DNA from: Panicum virgatum
Taxonomy: Eukaryota; Streptophyta; Magnoliopsida; Poales; Poaceae
Assembly: GCF_016808335.1 (NCBI RefSeq)
Contig: NC_053142.1
Location: 51,579,992 to 51,643,991 of the forward strand
DNA length: 64,000 nucleotides
Direction: 5' to 3'
In this document: positions 1 through 11,877 of the stretch, piece after piece
Position numbering within the stretch: the stretch's first letter is position 1
Layout: every line of letters starts with the position of its first letter
Position numbers and translations under genes: made by a program
Notes under the pieces: model-generated
Told to the model about the DNA's origin: nothing
The model's input: the letters and a program-made list of their open reading frames with translations, nothing else
The model's database searches: none

Positions 1-444
1 CTGCTTGGGCCATGGGGGAAGTCCTTACCCCTTACCATATTTGTCCTAATCGAATTTAGGTATTGAATAATTTATATCCATTTTCCGTCAACTTAAGCAG
101 TAGGATATTGCTGTCCTTTAGACTCCAGCCTGTGCCATTGATGGGTCCAATTTTTTAGAAGTAAGATGCATAATGAATTGACCAGGATTTAAATTGAAAT
201 GTGAAACTATTGTCCACACACTTAGTAGAATTTATTGTGTAGTTCTATTATTTTGACATTTAAGGAAATTTCCATCCTTCATAGTTTGCATTGCACTGCA
301 CTTATAAGCTGCTGTGAGGCTACGGACTGTCTTATATTGAAAGAAACTCTAGCATCATTCATAAGCTACCTGATCAATTTTATTTTACGTTTGTTTGTCT
401 ATGCATATTTTTTACACTGAACGTTGTTTAAACTATATTTGCAG
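1..444 (+). other. Intron preceding the sacsin-like last exon
   Basis: This AT-rich stretch reads as intron. It ends in a pyrimidine-rich tract and an AG at 443-444, directly before the open frame of the next exon. I see no coding exon in it. The rest of the gene would lie left of the window. Confidence 0.6.
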
Positions 445-642
445 GAGAAGGCCGAGGCTGCCATTAGAGAAGCTGATGTTGCCAAGGCGGCTTGGTCATG
501 CCGTATCTGCCTGAATGCTGAAGTCAACATGACTATAGTACCATGCGGCCATGTCCTATGTAACCGATGCTCTAGTTCGGTTTCACGATGCCCATTTTGC
601 CGGACGCAGGTGTCTAGAATGATGAAAATATTCAGGCCATGA
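445..642 (+). CDS. Last exon of a sacsin-like RING-finger protein (partial)
   Basis: The exon follows an AG acceptor at 443-444 and encodes 65 residues to a TGA at 640-642. It starts with a charged helix (EKAEAAIREADVAKAAW) and then a C3HC4 RING: CRIC, CGH, CNRC and CPFC spacing is intact. It ends in a short basic tail (MKIFRP). This ending matches, from memory, the C terminus of the very large plant sacsin-like protein (Arabidopsis At5g23110), which carries a C-terminal RING. The RING implies ubiquitin-ligase activity. The sacsin identity is inferred from the ending alone, because all upstream exons are outside the window. Another RING protein with the same tail, such as an XB3/BOI-like protein, is the alternative. 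Confidence 0.7.
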   Translation, partial: EKAEAAIREADVAKAAWSCRICLNAEVNMTIVPCGHVLCNRCSSSVSRCPFCRTQVSRMMKIFRP

Positions 643-1307
643 AAAATACCCAAGGCCATTTGATCTGTCTTTAGTGTGGATGTTATGTTATACGGATTAC
701 GATATTGGGCTTCCTGGTGGTGGTGGTTCTTCGCCAAAAAAAAAAATGCATATCATTCTCCGTGATGTGCTAAAATGGCACGGTTGCGGTGGCCCTTCGG
801 TAGCAGTGTAAATATTAGTTAGTTTGTACAGTCAAAATACATTGTAGTGTACAGATTATTTTACAAAATCATTGGCCAATTAAAGGCTTCAATCCTTGCT
901 CTCATACGTTATCAGAAGCTGGTTTCTTCATGCTCACAATCTTCTAGAGCAAGTGCGCTGTGGACTTGTGCCTGGAATAGACGTTCCTCTGGTATGAACG
1001 ATCAGGCTAAACTGATGGATATAGAGGCTGGGTTAATTCTTTATTAAAAAAAATGCTAAACCGACCACTCCTGGAAGGATCGATGGACACGCACGGGCGG
1101 ATATCGGCGTCAGAAAGTATCTATTCCAACTTGTAAAGTGAGCCACGCTACTGTACGTTTTCTGGGTAGCACGCCCAGCGCCCACGTTGCCTATCTAAAA
1201 AATAGATAAAATCTCTCCAAAATATCTCACTCCACATTTCCACCTGTAAGTACGTGGAGAAAAAGCGAGAAAAAAAAAGGAGCGAAAAGCGCATAGGAGC
1301 ACACCGA
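643..1307. other. 3' UTR and intergenic stretch
   Basis: The first few hundred bases are probably the 3' UTR of the RING gene (AT-rich, A-runs near 737 and 1047). The rest has no convincing ORF. Short ORFs here lack recognisable domains. Confidence 0.4.
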
Positions 1308-1624
1308 GGCCCTGGTTCTCTGTGTTGTGTCAGTGAGTGTTAGAAAATTTTGACCGCTAATTGCGGTATTAAATAAAGTCAATTTACGAAACTAATTTTA
1401 GAATCTCTGCGTTAGGAATCCTGAAGAATCTAACGAGAATTTTGACCACGTGATTAGAGGATGGTTACTGTAGCATTACTGTAGCCAATAATTGATTAAT
1501 TACCATCATTAAATTCGTCGCAAAAAATTATATCTATCCAAAAAAATTTACAAATAAATTTCATTTAGTACTCCATACATACGAGATTTTTTTCTCCACT
1601 TACGTGGCTTAGGAGAACCGGGCC
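1308..1624. mobile_element. MITE-like element upstream of DJC76
   Basis: The ends are inverted repeats: GGCCCTGGTTCTC at the left and its near complement, GAGAACCGGGCC, at the right. The AT-rich interior carries the phrases gttactgtagc and ctaatta-type motifs, seen again in the 4381-5020 elements. The sequence CGA flanks both sides, a possible 3-bp target duplication. The superfamily was not determined. Confidence 0.6.
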
Positions 1625-1774
1625 CGAAATATCTACCCTGTAACCGTCGACCGGTCACTACCTCCCTCCCGCCCCTCAACTCATCACTTCTTCGTCCTCT
1701 CAGCAGATCCTCTCCCCCTCAGCATCATCCCCTGCCATCTCAACATCCCACTGTTCGGTTGCCGTGAAGCAGCC

Positions 1775-3446
1775 ATGCCAGCGCTTCTCGTGAACACCAC
1801 CATATCGGTCTCCCCCGCCAGCCCATGGCTACTCTCCTCGCGGCCCACCACGACACGGCGAGCTAGCAGTGGCACTAGCAGTCGCCACAGGTGCCGAGCC
1901 CAGGCATCCGGCAGCGGCACCAAAGGCGACGGCTACAAGCCGGGGGGCGTCCGCGGGTCGTGGGTCTCCGACTACGACCTGTACGAGCTGCTGGGCGTGG
2001 AGCGCTCCTCGCCGCAGTCGGAGATCAAGGCGGCGTACCGGTCGCTGCAGAAGCGGTGCCACCCGGACGTGGCCGGCGCCGCCGAGGGCCACGACATGGC
2101 CATCGTCCTCAACGAGGTCTACGCGCTGCTCTCCGACCCGGCCGCGCGCCTCGCCTACGACCAGGAGCAGGCGCGCCGCTCCGAGTTCGCCGGCTACACG
2201 GGCCGCCCGCTCTACTCGTCCTGGCTCGGCGCCGAGGCCGAGCGCCGCGCGGTCTTCGTCGACGAGGTGCGCTGCGTCGGCTGCCTCAAGTGCGCGCTCC
2301 ACGCGTCCAGGACCTTCGCCGTCGAGTCCGTCTACGGCCGCGCCCGCGTCATCGCGCAGTGGGCCGACGACGAGGACAAGATCATCGACGCCATCAGCAC
2401 GTGCCCCATCGACTGCATCTCGTACGTAATCTCTTCATCACACGCGCGCACCCGGATAAATCTTCATCCGAGACCATCGAGAAATTTCAGTATTTGAGAT
2501 TCTGATTGGTTTCTGCCTGCGCGTGTTCAGGATGGTTGAGAGGTCGGACCTGGCGGCTCTCGAGTTCCTCATGTCCAAGCAGCCGCGCGGCAGAGTCCGC
2601 GTCTCCGAAGGCAACGCCGTGGGAGCTCGCGCACCAAACATCTTCAACGAGGTCGCCAAGTTCCAGAAAAGATTCGAGGAGATGAAGCACACATCCACAA
2701 CAAGAGAATCCCAAGTGACGTGATTGATCCTAGAATCTAGTTTGCCATCTCCTCTGGCGTCGAACTGGTCTGAAATCTGAATTCTGCATGGCGCAGGAGT
2801 CAGAGACAGTCAAGCAATCCAGGACTTCAGCCGTGCACACCATCAGATCCATGTCAAACTGGTGGTACTGGTGCCCATTCGGGTCATCGGCGCCGGCCAC
2901 CATCGTCCTCGCTTCGCGCCTCCTGCCGCCGCCGTCGGCGGCATCATCTTCTAAAGCCGCTGACCCGTGGCGGACAGACTCCAAGAAGCCGTCGCCGCCC
3001 GGCGTAAAACGGAAGGCGCGGCGACCGCAGCCCCGGCGCACGCCCACCGCGACGACTACTGGACGCCGCAGCTGAACCTGCCATCGTCTGCCTCTCCACC
3101 AAGCATTCACCAGAGGGGAAGGGACGCTCCGCAAGGGCACAGCCGCAGGCGACGAGTTGCTGCCGGTGAAGCGACCGCCGGGCCAGCGACGAAGGGTGCA
3201 AGCATCGACCTGACGGCGCCGTTGCTGCTGGGCATCATCTCGGCGGGGTTTGTGGGTTACAACGGCGAGGAGATGGCCGGAAGCGGCAGCGGCGGCATTC
3301 AGGAGCACTTTGGAGGCGCCATTGCTCTTGGAATCGTGAACAGCTTCGAAATGAAGGTCATGTTGGCCGGGGTGACCTGGTTCATCATCGGCGCTGCTAT
3401 TGCCGGTGTGATCCAGGTGCTTGGAAGAAGACAAGAGGACATCTGA
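1775..3446 (+). CDS. DJC76: Chloroplast DnaJ-ferredoxin protein, DJC76 type, with an apparent frameshift
   Basis: Exons are 1775-2421, 2531-2714 and 2797-3446 with GT/AG introns; the codon split at 2420-2421/2531 joins cleanly. After a Ser/Arg-rich transit-peptide-like N terminus, residues 67-131 form a J domain with HPD at 96-98. Residues 161-215 form a bacterial-type ferredoxin domain with Cys167, 170, 173 and 210 as likely 4Fe-4S ligands. The C terminus has two hydrophobic segments (for example LAGVTWFIIGAAIAGVIQVLG), so it is probably thylakoid- or envelope-anchored. The order of segments matches my recollection of Arabidopsis At5g23240 throughout. One oddity: after ...KAADP near 2966 the homologous frame (VADRLQEAVAARRK) continues in the +2 register, as if one base were missing from CCCGTGGCGG. 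This could be a real lesion or a sequencing error. An alternative is that a short exon boundary was missed. Confidence 0.85.
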
Positions 3447-3550
3447 AAGTAAATGAGCAATGAGCATGCTCGAAACGAATGAATTCATGATAAATGCGTT
3501 CACTCTCCGACTCTCGCAAATGATCAAGCATTTGTGGTCATACATAAGTC

Positions 3551-3882
3551 TCACACGGTCACATCACATATCCAAATACTACTACTCTCATGGCAACTGG
3601 CAACTAAATTGTAAGATAGCTTCAGGCCAGGGCAGCTAGGACCCCCACCTAGCACTCCACGGCGAGCATGAGAGGCTCTGCTGCCGGCGCGTGCCGATGG
3701 CGGGAATAGGCTCCGGGGACGGCGTGGTGATAGTAGGCGGGAGCACTGGTGTAGGATCGGCGGCCGCATCGTCAGCTGATGTCTTGATCCTCCGGGCAGC
3801 GGCGGCGAGCAGGATGGCACCCTTCTTCACCCGGAACGAGCGCCCAGCCGGCGAGCAGAGATCTTCCCCATCATTGCTGATA
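3551..3882 (-). CDS. Possible terminal exon or decayed gene fragment
   Basis: Reading the minus strand from about 3881, a good acceptor (T-rich tract then ATCAG) is followed by an open frame. It is rich in Ala, Arg and Pro (for example KKGAILLAAAARRIK) and ends in a stop near 3636. I do not recognise the product. No upstream exon is visible, because plastid-derived DNA and AT-rich sequence lie there. It may be the 3' remnant of a gene convergent with DJC76 whose 5' part was lost. Confidence 0.25.
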
Positions 3883-3984
3883 ACAAAAAAAATGAAAATA
3901 TTAATTAGTACACCACCATAAAGATGCACGGAGCATGAAGAAATCAAAGCACAACATGGAAAAAAATCGTAGTGCCACACTGAT

Positions 3985-4336
3985 GAGATGAAGAAAAAGC
4001 CGAGCACACATAAAAAAAATGGAAATAGCCATAATACATAAAAAGAGAAAAAAGGAGCGGGAGAGCCAAATGAATCGAAAGATTCATGTTTGGTTCGGGA
4101 AGAGATCATAAAATTATAAACTTAATGGCAACATAATCTATTTTCATTAAAAAATTTATTAGATAATCGAAAACGGAGGATCTTAAGTACCATTCGAAAT
4201 TTGGAAGAATTGCATAGATGGACCCTTGAACAACTCAAAAAAGCTCGGATTCGATTACAGAAAGTCGAACTAGAAGCAGATGAGTATCGAATGAATGGAT
4301 ACTCTGAAATAGAAGAGAGAAAACAAATTTGATTAA
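3985..4336 (+). mobile_element. Nuclear plastid DNA insertion (NUPT): atpF intron end and exon 2
   Basis: The segment 4153-4330 translates to the central part of chloroplast ATP synthase subunit b (atpF), with NGYSEIE and [20 protein letters not shown] clearly readable, and ends in a stop after KQI. Upstream, 4063-4096 is a 34-nt group II intron domain V. It has the AGC triad, a GAAA tetraloop, a two-base bulge and paired arms, as expected for the single atpF intron. Several substitutions relative to plastid atpF indicate an old transfer. The left limit is uncertain because the intron is AT-rich. Confidence 0.85.
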
Positions 4337-4380
4337 TGACGTCGTGAGGTGAGCGGGCTGCGGCGGTTCGATCACTAAAA

Positions 4381-4699
4381 GGCCCCGTTTGGTTTGCACA
4401 TCTAGCGCTATAAGGGAATCTAGCAGGCATGGAGTACTAAACAAAGTTTATTTGTAAAATATTTTCACGGGTGGGTGCAACTTTGCACGACGAATCTAAT
4501 GAGCCTAATTAATCCATGATTGGCTACAGTAATTGTACAATAACCATCCTCTACTCATGCGGTCAAAGGCCTCATTAAATTCATCTCGCGAAGTAGCACA
4601 GAGATTATGGAGTTAGTTTTGTAAACTGATTTTATTTAATACCTCTAATTAATCGTCAAAGTTGACTACAGTACCCTGTTCTAGAAAACCAAACAGGCC
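4381..4699. mobile_element. MITE-like element, copy 1 of a tandem pair
   Basis: It begins GGCCCCGTTTGGTTT and ends AAAACCAAACAGGCC, an inverted terminal repeat. The interior holds the phrases cgaatctaatgagcctaattaatcc and tgcggtcaaaggcctc, shared with copy 2. It is non-coding. Confidence 0.7.
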
Positions 4700-5020
4700 A
4701 GTTTGGTTCCCTAGCGCAGCTTGTGCTACAAAGAGAATCTTGCATGCATAGAATACTAAACGAAGTTTATTTGCAAAACCTTTTCACAGATGGGTGCAAC
4801 TTTGCGCAACGAATCTAATGACCCTAATTAATCCATAATTAGCTACAGTAATGATACGATAAACATCATCTAATCGTGCGGTCAAAGGTCTCGTTAGATT
4901 TGTCTCGTGAAGTAACATAGGGGTTGTGGAGTTAGTTTTGCAAAACTGCCTTTATTTAATACCTCTAATTAATAGTCAAAGTTGCTACAATTTCTAGCAT
5001 AGCACAAACCAAACAAGACC
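4696..5020. mobile_element. MITE-like element, copy 2, abutting copy 1
   Basis: It starts with the GGCC that ends copy 1 (GGCCAGTTTGGTTCCC) and ends CAAACCAAACAAGACC. It aligns with copy 1 along its length in the same orientation. The two elements share the four-base GGCC junction. Confidence 0.65.
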
Positions 5021-5025
5021 AACAA

Positions 5026-5808
5026 GGAGAAAGATGGTTCATGACTTTGAGCAGAATTAACGCTACGGATATTACAGTAGTCAGTCTCACCAAAGCAGAG
5101 CACATGTTTTGGATTGTGCATAGATGTCGCTGGCACAAAGCAGCATGTGTTTGCAAGTTGTTCCTCACCCTCGTGCTGCAGATGCATGATCTTTGTCCTT
5201 TTTATTTAAACGGTAGATCAGATGTGGTGATCTACCAACACGTGGATGGGTCTCATTGCAACATGAATCAGAGCTCGCGGAAGAGCTTGGCTTAGGAAAT
5301 GAAGGCGCATGTTCAAAGGGTTTACAAACAGGATAGCCCACAGACGAAATTACGCTACATACAACTACCAAGAATTTATTTTGAAAAGGAAGAGCAAATT
5401 TCATTAAACCAAGTTAGTAGCATAATTTCAGGTATTTAAGGATTGGCGGCATGAAAAGGCGCCCTCAGCACCAGCATTGATTAAACACGCAAGGGAGAAC
5501 ACAACCAACAGTCTTTCATAGTTTCATCCTCATAAGCTCCGAGAAAATTTTCATTGCCTTGCAATATTAATCAAAGACAATCCAGGTTACTACTCAAATA
5601 AGCCATTGTGTTGTGCCTACAAAAACTTTTGAAGTTCGGTCATGACATGCTTAAGCTTAACAATAAAAAAGTACTCGTTGTCACAATTGGTCCTTCTGAA
5701 TGACACCAATCACTAGACCAAATGAGGGGAAATATGGTTCTTGACTTTGAGCAGAACTGACACTACGGTTACTACAGTCAGTCTCGCCAAAGCAGCGCCC
5801 ATGTTTTG
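5026..5808. repeat. Diverged direct repeat pair (5026-5112 and 5724-5808)
   Basis: Both copies run from GGAGAAAGATGGTTC / GGGGAAATATGGTTC through TGACTTTGAGCAGAA and CAGTCAGTCTC to a shared CATGTTTTG end. They are about 85 bp long and about 690 bp apart, downstream of STT3B. Between them is non-coding AT-rich DNA with small unsupported ORFs. Confidence 0.75.
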
Positions 5809-5919
5809 AGGGGCTTCCGTCGCAAATATCAGAACAACTGCCCCATCTCCTGTAGCCACTCAGATATTGACAATAACGTACTTGTCTAAGGTTCCAAACA
5901 CTTCACCAACGAGGATACC

Positions 5920-8900
5920 TCAGGACCTGTTCTTAGGGGGTTTGACCTTGTATATGCGCACTATCCAGTTTGAAGTTGTAAATGCCTCCTCCAAGTATTC
6001 AAGCTTTATATCTTTGTTGCCAATCTCTACTCCTCGAACACGATCATATCTGCATTGCAACCAGAAAAAAAAAAGGCAAAAAAAAGAAGAGAAAAATATG
6101 AGTAGTACTCCCAAATCAATTAGTAGCTACTAGCTAGTCTAATTATCTTGATCATCTGAAAAATAATCCTGTCATCAGTAAGGAGGAAGCATACTTCTAA
6201 GCCTATATGACAAAAGTCAACAATCCCTACAGGATGATGAATTATATAGTTATTGCTGAATTATCAAAAGTACATCTTGAACTTGTTAAGGAATACAAGA
6301 ATGCCCCGTGGCAATGTAAAGACTTACCCTGGAGGTTTTCCATATTCCGTGGTAAGTTCTCCAAATCGATAGTAACAAAGCTTGTACCTGCCAAACAGAG
6401 GTTATGGTAAGTTCTCCATATTCCGTGGTCAATTTGAGTATTTCTAGAGGTGCCATTTGGAAATAAATAAAAAAGCAGCTTCCAGTAACTAATATTCCTG
6501 AGAAAAATCTAATAAAAATACAGGTATGGGCAGAAAAAATAAAACACACCATTTCAACTTAAGTTTGACTACCATGCCCTTACCACAACAAGCCAAAATA
6601 ATGCATCTTCTACAGTTATGAGATCAAACATAATTTCCTTATAGAGACATTGAAATGCTATATCCCCATTAACAAACTTTGGCCATGCTGTGGATACTAC
6701 AGATATACCAACTTGATACAAATAGGTGACTGTATTGCGTCTCAAAAAGTCATATATTAACGAAATGCATGAGATATGATTGGGCAAGAATGAGAGCAAG
6801 CAATACAAACAGTAAAGTTCACCAAGCAAATTGTTCACTTATTGATGTTTATTGAAATTTATCAGTAATTTCTTTCATAGGAAATGTTTCACTTATCACA
6901 CAGAATTCTAAGTCCTTTGCTTGTCAATATATCGAGAACTTACATTAGGCAGTTCAACATTTTTGGTGCTGCACCCTTATCAACACGATATTCCCCGTTA
7001 ACAAGGTAATCGGGCTCTTTGATTACAGGAAAAACACCTCCACCAATACGAACCATCCATAAGAACCTGGTAAAGAGCAGCTAAGTAAGATAAGGTGTTC
7101 CTCACAAAAGAAAATGTAAGATAAACTGTTTTGCAGTTCACTCATCAAAGACAAGGCCTTTCAAACTGCATCATGGTTAAGTGGATTAGCTTACTTATTA
7201 ATGTCATCTGAAGAATAGCCAGTAACACCTCCAAATACAACAAGCACATAATTCACGTCCAGTGACTGCATAATCTCATATGCTTCATCTTCATAAGAAG
7301 ACATTGCACGCCCAACAGTAGCTATGTGTGTGTTATTCCATGTGTTGTTGTCAACGATAACAGTTCTGTTACCCATGGCTGTAATTTGGTACCCATAGTC
7401 CCACCAAGACATAATCTTGGCATCAGGAGGAGTGTTCTGACGAAGCCAATAGTATGCCTCACGATAATCATCAAAGATGACTCTTCCACCATTATGACCC
7501 CTTGCGGCCAAAACTATAGATGGAGAAGAATAGGCCTCGGATGTCACCCAAGTGCAGTGTATGGCATACCTACTGAGCAAGTAAAAAGCACCCAGAAGAA
7601 GAACAATAGCTGCGTTATGTTGGAATGGCAAAGATTGATCAACCGCTCCCTGTTTACGCATGAGCCAATGTCATTTCAAATTTCAATACTTAAATAAAAT
7701 TCTTCAGTAAATCACATTGAAAAAGATCAAATTTGAGCTGTCGCAACAATAAAAGTAAACATCTTATTCCTGTTAAAATATTTCATCTTTGCAAGTCCTA
7801 AATCAAGTACAATCATGACTTGAAACAATAGGGATGCAATTTAAGGAGGTGACTGAGAACTGCCCATTAGGTACCCATTTGCAAACCAACCAGTGACCCT
7901 TTAAGACCCATCAGTCATTCAGTCTCATCAAGTATGTTAAAGTATGAATAAGCTTTCCACCTTTTTTTAAAATAGGAGGTAAAATGTCAAAACAGGAATT
8001 GTACGAGCAGTCAACAACTTGATCAATATCAAAAGGGCTGAGCCTTTTGACAAGCTCACTACTAGATTTGCAGCTGGACTACAATATCAACATAATGCGA
8101 ATAAGATAAAAAGAGAATAGAGTACCTTTGCAGCTGCCTTTGAGCCAGTTGTTTTTCCAGAAGTAGCCTGGGGACTTTTGCTCTTTGTCCGGATCAAGGT
8201 GGTCAGATTTTTAATTGTAGCAGATGCAGCAATGGCACTGATAAGGCAGACAGCTGGTGCTGCCACAAGAATTAATCGAACCATCACTCCAGCAAAGTAC
8301 ATACTCGTGAGGCCATACATAACAATAAATATTGTGGCATCTGACAGGCGCTTGAAACAGAAATAGAGGCCAGCTGGAAACAGGAAAAGGAGGATGTGGA
8401 AATCAAACATGAATGATGACCATGCTGTTGGCTGATGCTCAGAGACAGACGCAATGATTGGTATATGGTCTTTTGCATAGGTAGGATCAAGAAGGGAGTA
8501 AAACCGCCCCGTCCAAGGGGAGATGTAACCAGATGCAGTACCAATTCCAAGAGCCAAGGTCCCAACAGTAATCACACATGTAAGAGTAATTCGAAGGAAT
8601 GACTTGAATAGTCTTGCATCATTCAGCAAGTATTTCACCCAATCCAAGAAGAAGAAAACCTGGAAAAGGAATATTTTCTTTTAGCACTTGTGTATATTTA
8701 AAGAAAGTACAGAAGACCTTCAACTAGAATCGATAATTAGGCAAAAATATATTAAGGACCTGAACGCCATCTACATTTTTACTAAAATTGAATCAAGCAA
8801 CAAACATCACATTACAGGTGGAATGGATGTCATTTCAATAATCAAGTGTTGCCCATTTTGCCTTTACTAGCCAGATACATACCCGACAGGCAAGTGTCCT

Positions 8901-10116
8901 AATGGAAGCATAAGCAGAAACACTATCTAAAGTCTAAAGATGCATAAAATGGTACCAGTAGTATCTGATAATGTTGACAGAAATTATAGGAATCTGAATG
9001 CATTTTTCCAAATCAGCAAATCTTGATGTATGCTGCAGTCAGCTTAACGATTTAAAGATCCTAAAATGGCATTTACTTTGATCTCACCCTTCAAATCAAG
9101 TTTCACTATTCTAACATGTCAGCCATCAAACCGTTCCGGTGTTTCAAATATCTGCTATGATTTACCTAGTGCACAAAAAAATGGGTGTGCATTTGGTCTC
9201 AATTATCAAATTGCATTAGTCCATAACAACATAAGAGTGTCCGAATGAAATTTACCTGCAATAGGAAGAAGACTCCCATAGCGGCCATGTGCTCCCCAGA
9301 CTGCACATGCTGGAACCCAACGAAGCGGATCTGCATCGCAAGCAGCATCCCAAGCACATACATGCAATTGTAGGCCACATAGAGTCTCTGCGAGTACCTC
9401 CCGGTGACAAGCAGCACGAGCACATAAAGCGGGACGAGATTGATAATGAACACGTAGCCTCCCCATGCTGACACCATGTAGAAGTACCCGAACGCCGAGG
9501 CGAGTGCCCAGGCGAGCGATCCCGTGTTGACGGCGCGCACGAAGAGATAGAATGTGAGCAGCAGCGCGAAGATGGCGACGCCTTCGTTGTCGTAGGAACC
9601 AGCGACGGAGCGGGAGATGTACCCCGGGACGATGGCGATGAGCGCGGCGGCGACGAGCCCCGCCCCGGAGTCCCAGATCTCGCGGCCAAAGGCGTAGGCG
9701 ACGAGCGTGGTGTTGGCGGCGAAGAAGGGCGCGGTGAGGACGCAGACCTCGCGGATGTGGACGGCGAGGGAGAGCGCGCGGAGGAGGCGGTGGAGCAGCG
9801 CCGCGGTGACCATGAGGCCCGGGAAGAGTGTTCCGCCCACGACGCGTCCGAGCGGGTACCAGCTCTCGAAGTCGAACCAGTTCCAGAACTCGCTGAAGCC
9901 ATTCTCGGAGAGGAAGAGCGTGGTGCGGTAGTTGAAGTAGGGGTCGAACTCATGGATCATGGACTCGTAGCGGAGGACGGAGAAGAGGCGGACGGCGAAG
10001 GCGAGCACGTAGATGAGCGCCAGCGCAGAGACGCGAAGCAGGAGCTCCTGCTGCTTCGTCTTGAGCCGCAGCGACCGGAGCGGCGCCGGGAGGAAGTCCA
10101 GCGCGGTGGTCGCCAT
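5920..10116 (-). CDS. STT3B: Oligosaccharyltransferase catalytic subunit STT3B
   Basis: Six exons: 9256-10116, 8126-8659, 7195-7649, 6944-7066, 6328-6387 and 5920-6049. Every junction is GT/AG, and together they give a 720-residue protein. STT3 transfers the lipid-linked oligosaccharide to Asn-X-Ser/Thr sites in the ER lumen. Visible landmarks are [10 protein letters not shown] (acidic motif, Asp58), [10 protein letters not shown] (358-367), the signature WWDYG (547-551) and DNNTWNNTH. More than ten hydrophobic segments precede a lumenal C-terminal domain. The ending KVKPPKNRS and low intron number fit STT3B rather than the many-exon STT3A paralogue. The start chosen is the ATG at 10116, just before a conserved [11 protein letters not shown] segment. 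The upstream in-frame extension is Arg/Pro-rich and looks like 5' UTR. Exon 1 is much more GC-rich than later exons, as usual in grasses. Confidence 0.96.
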
Positions 10117-10157
10117 GGCGGCGCGGCGACCCGGGACGCGGAGATCTGGATGGGTCA

Positions 10158-10166
10158 CTAGGGTTT
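10158..10166 (-). promoter_or_regulatory. Telo-box-like motif in the STT3B leader
   Basis: AAACCCTAG on the minus strand lies about 45 bases upstream of the STT3B ATG. Telo boxes are common near starts of plant housekeeping genes. Function here is inferred from position only. Confidence 0.35.
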
Positions 10167-10169
10167 CAT

Positions 10170-11877
10170 GCGCGCGCGGCGTGGGGCGGCGGGGGTTTAG
10201 CGTCGAGTTCGTTTGGTTTGGATCTGAGATCAGGGGACGGGGAGGACGATTGCGGAGGCGGAGGCGGAGGCGGAGGCGACGGCGAGCCCCCGTTCGGGTC
10301 GTGGATCCTACTGGTGGATATCCATTTGGAGGATAAATATTCTGACTGGTGGGACAGGGCTGGCCGGCCGAGGCAGTTGTCCGACGTGGAGTGGAGATCG
10401 CTTGGAAGGGCATCTGTGACACTGAAACCTGGGTCCCACTGGAGTCGGAGCATGCGTTTGGCTGAATGGGTAGTAGACCACGTGGGCTGAGGCGGCCGCC
10501 GACGGCGACACGGTCACACGGCGTGCACCGCGGGAAATGATCGTTTAGATCTCTGAACCCAGTGGCGCTGTATTCTGTAGTAGTGTTTAGGGTGTCCCTA
10601 CATGTCAGTTGCGGAGGTAGCTTTGCATGACCCAGAAAGAAAAATAAAATTTGTGCACTAATTTGAGGTATAGAGATCCAAAATGCATTTCGATGACCAC
10701 TTCTAGATCAGATGGAATTACAGTAGTAGAGCAAGGCTAATACAGCCAACTACTGGCTATATGGATTTTTTGTAATTTTCTCTCTGCCCATTCATGGTTG
10801 AACCCTTCACTATTAATGCATGGCTCACCCATCTCTCTCCAATTTTTTTTGACTTTTGTGCATAAGCGGGCTGTAAGTTTACAATCGCTTAACGTATAGC
10901 CATATATAGGAAAGGGAATCAGACTAGCCAAATTTGAACTGGAGTTGATTATGAACTTGCTGAAATGATCTTAGGGGTAAGTAGATGGCAGCAGAGGCTA
11001 AGAAGACGACTAATCTATGGGGAGAAAACAACGAAGTAGCAGATCAATGGCCGGACCCAAGGCGAAAAGCAGTGAGTCAGTGACTGTGTTTTTATAAAAT
11101 CTTACAAAGTGGCAAATTGCATCCTTACAAGGTGTAGGATTTCAGTCATCACGCTTAAATCCCATGCCCAAAGACCAAAACCAAACCAGCTGCTCTGTAG
11201 CATAGTACACAAAGAGAGGAGCAAACTTATTGTTGAAAGCATGATACAATTCAATGCAATCAAGTTTACACAGAATCACAAAGACTGCTGAACCAACTGA
11301 TGCTTTACCTTGATTCCTCAATTCTAAATTCTAGAAGAAAGAAAAGCTATTTTATCTGCTACCAGAACTCCGAACACTGCAACAGATCAACAGCACACAA
11401 AAAAAAGTCAACAATACTACTGGTCGTTTTTATGCTTTGCTGCAATAAGCCCTTCAGTCCACCAAGGAGGGCATGTGCCCTAATAATGTATCATCCACAA
11501 CTTAGTGACCAGGAGTTAGGCATACAATAACAATGCAGCCCATGCTTTACCACAGAACACAAATTTGGTTGAATAAACCAACTCAGCCACAAGTTATGTG
11601 CAGAAGAATTCCATAATTGAAGGATGAAACATTATAAGTATATAACTCCAGGAGCCAAACATGGCCAATCCTCAGGTCACAGATTGTACTTAACATGTGT
11701 ATGTATGACAAAAAACTACATGAAGAAACCAGAGGTGCATTTTACCTTCAATGGGTATTATCTACTGGTACAACCATACAAGTTAAGGAAAAAAAAAGAG
11801 ATCTCTTCCATGCAAAGTAGTGATAAGAATAAACAGAATCTAAGCACTTCAAGTTATAGACCCATGCAACAGAAAGA
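10170..11877. other. Intergenic region between STT3B and the P-class PPR
   Basis: The GC-rich first 350 bases include GGAGGC repeats at 10251-10275 and are STT3B leader or promoter. From about 10735 there is a possible truncated MITE (agagcaaggctaatacagcc). The remainder to 11877 is AT-rich and probably includes the 3' UTR of the PPR gene. No supported gene. Confidence 0.5.
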
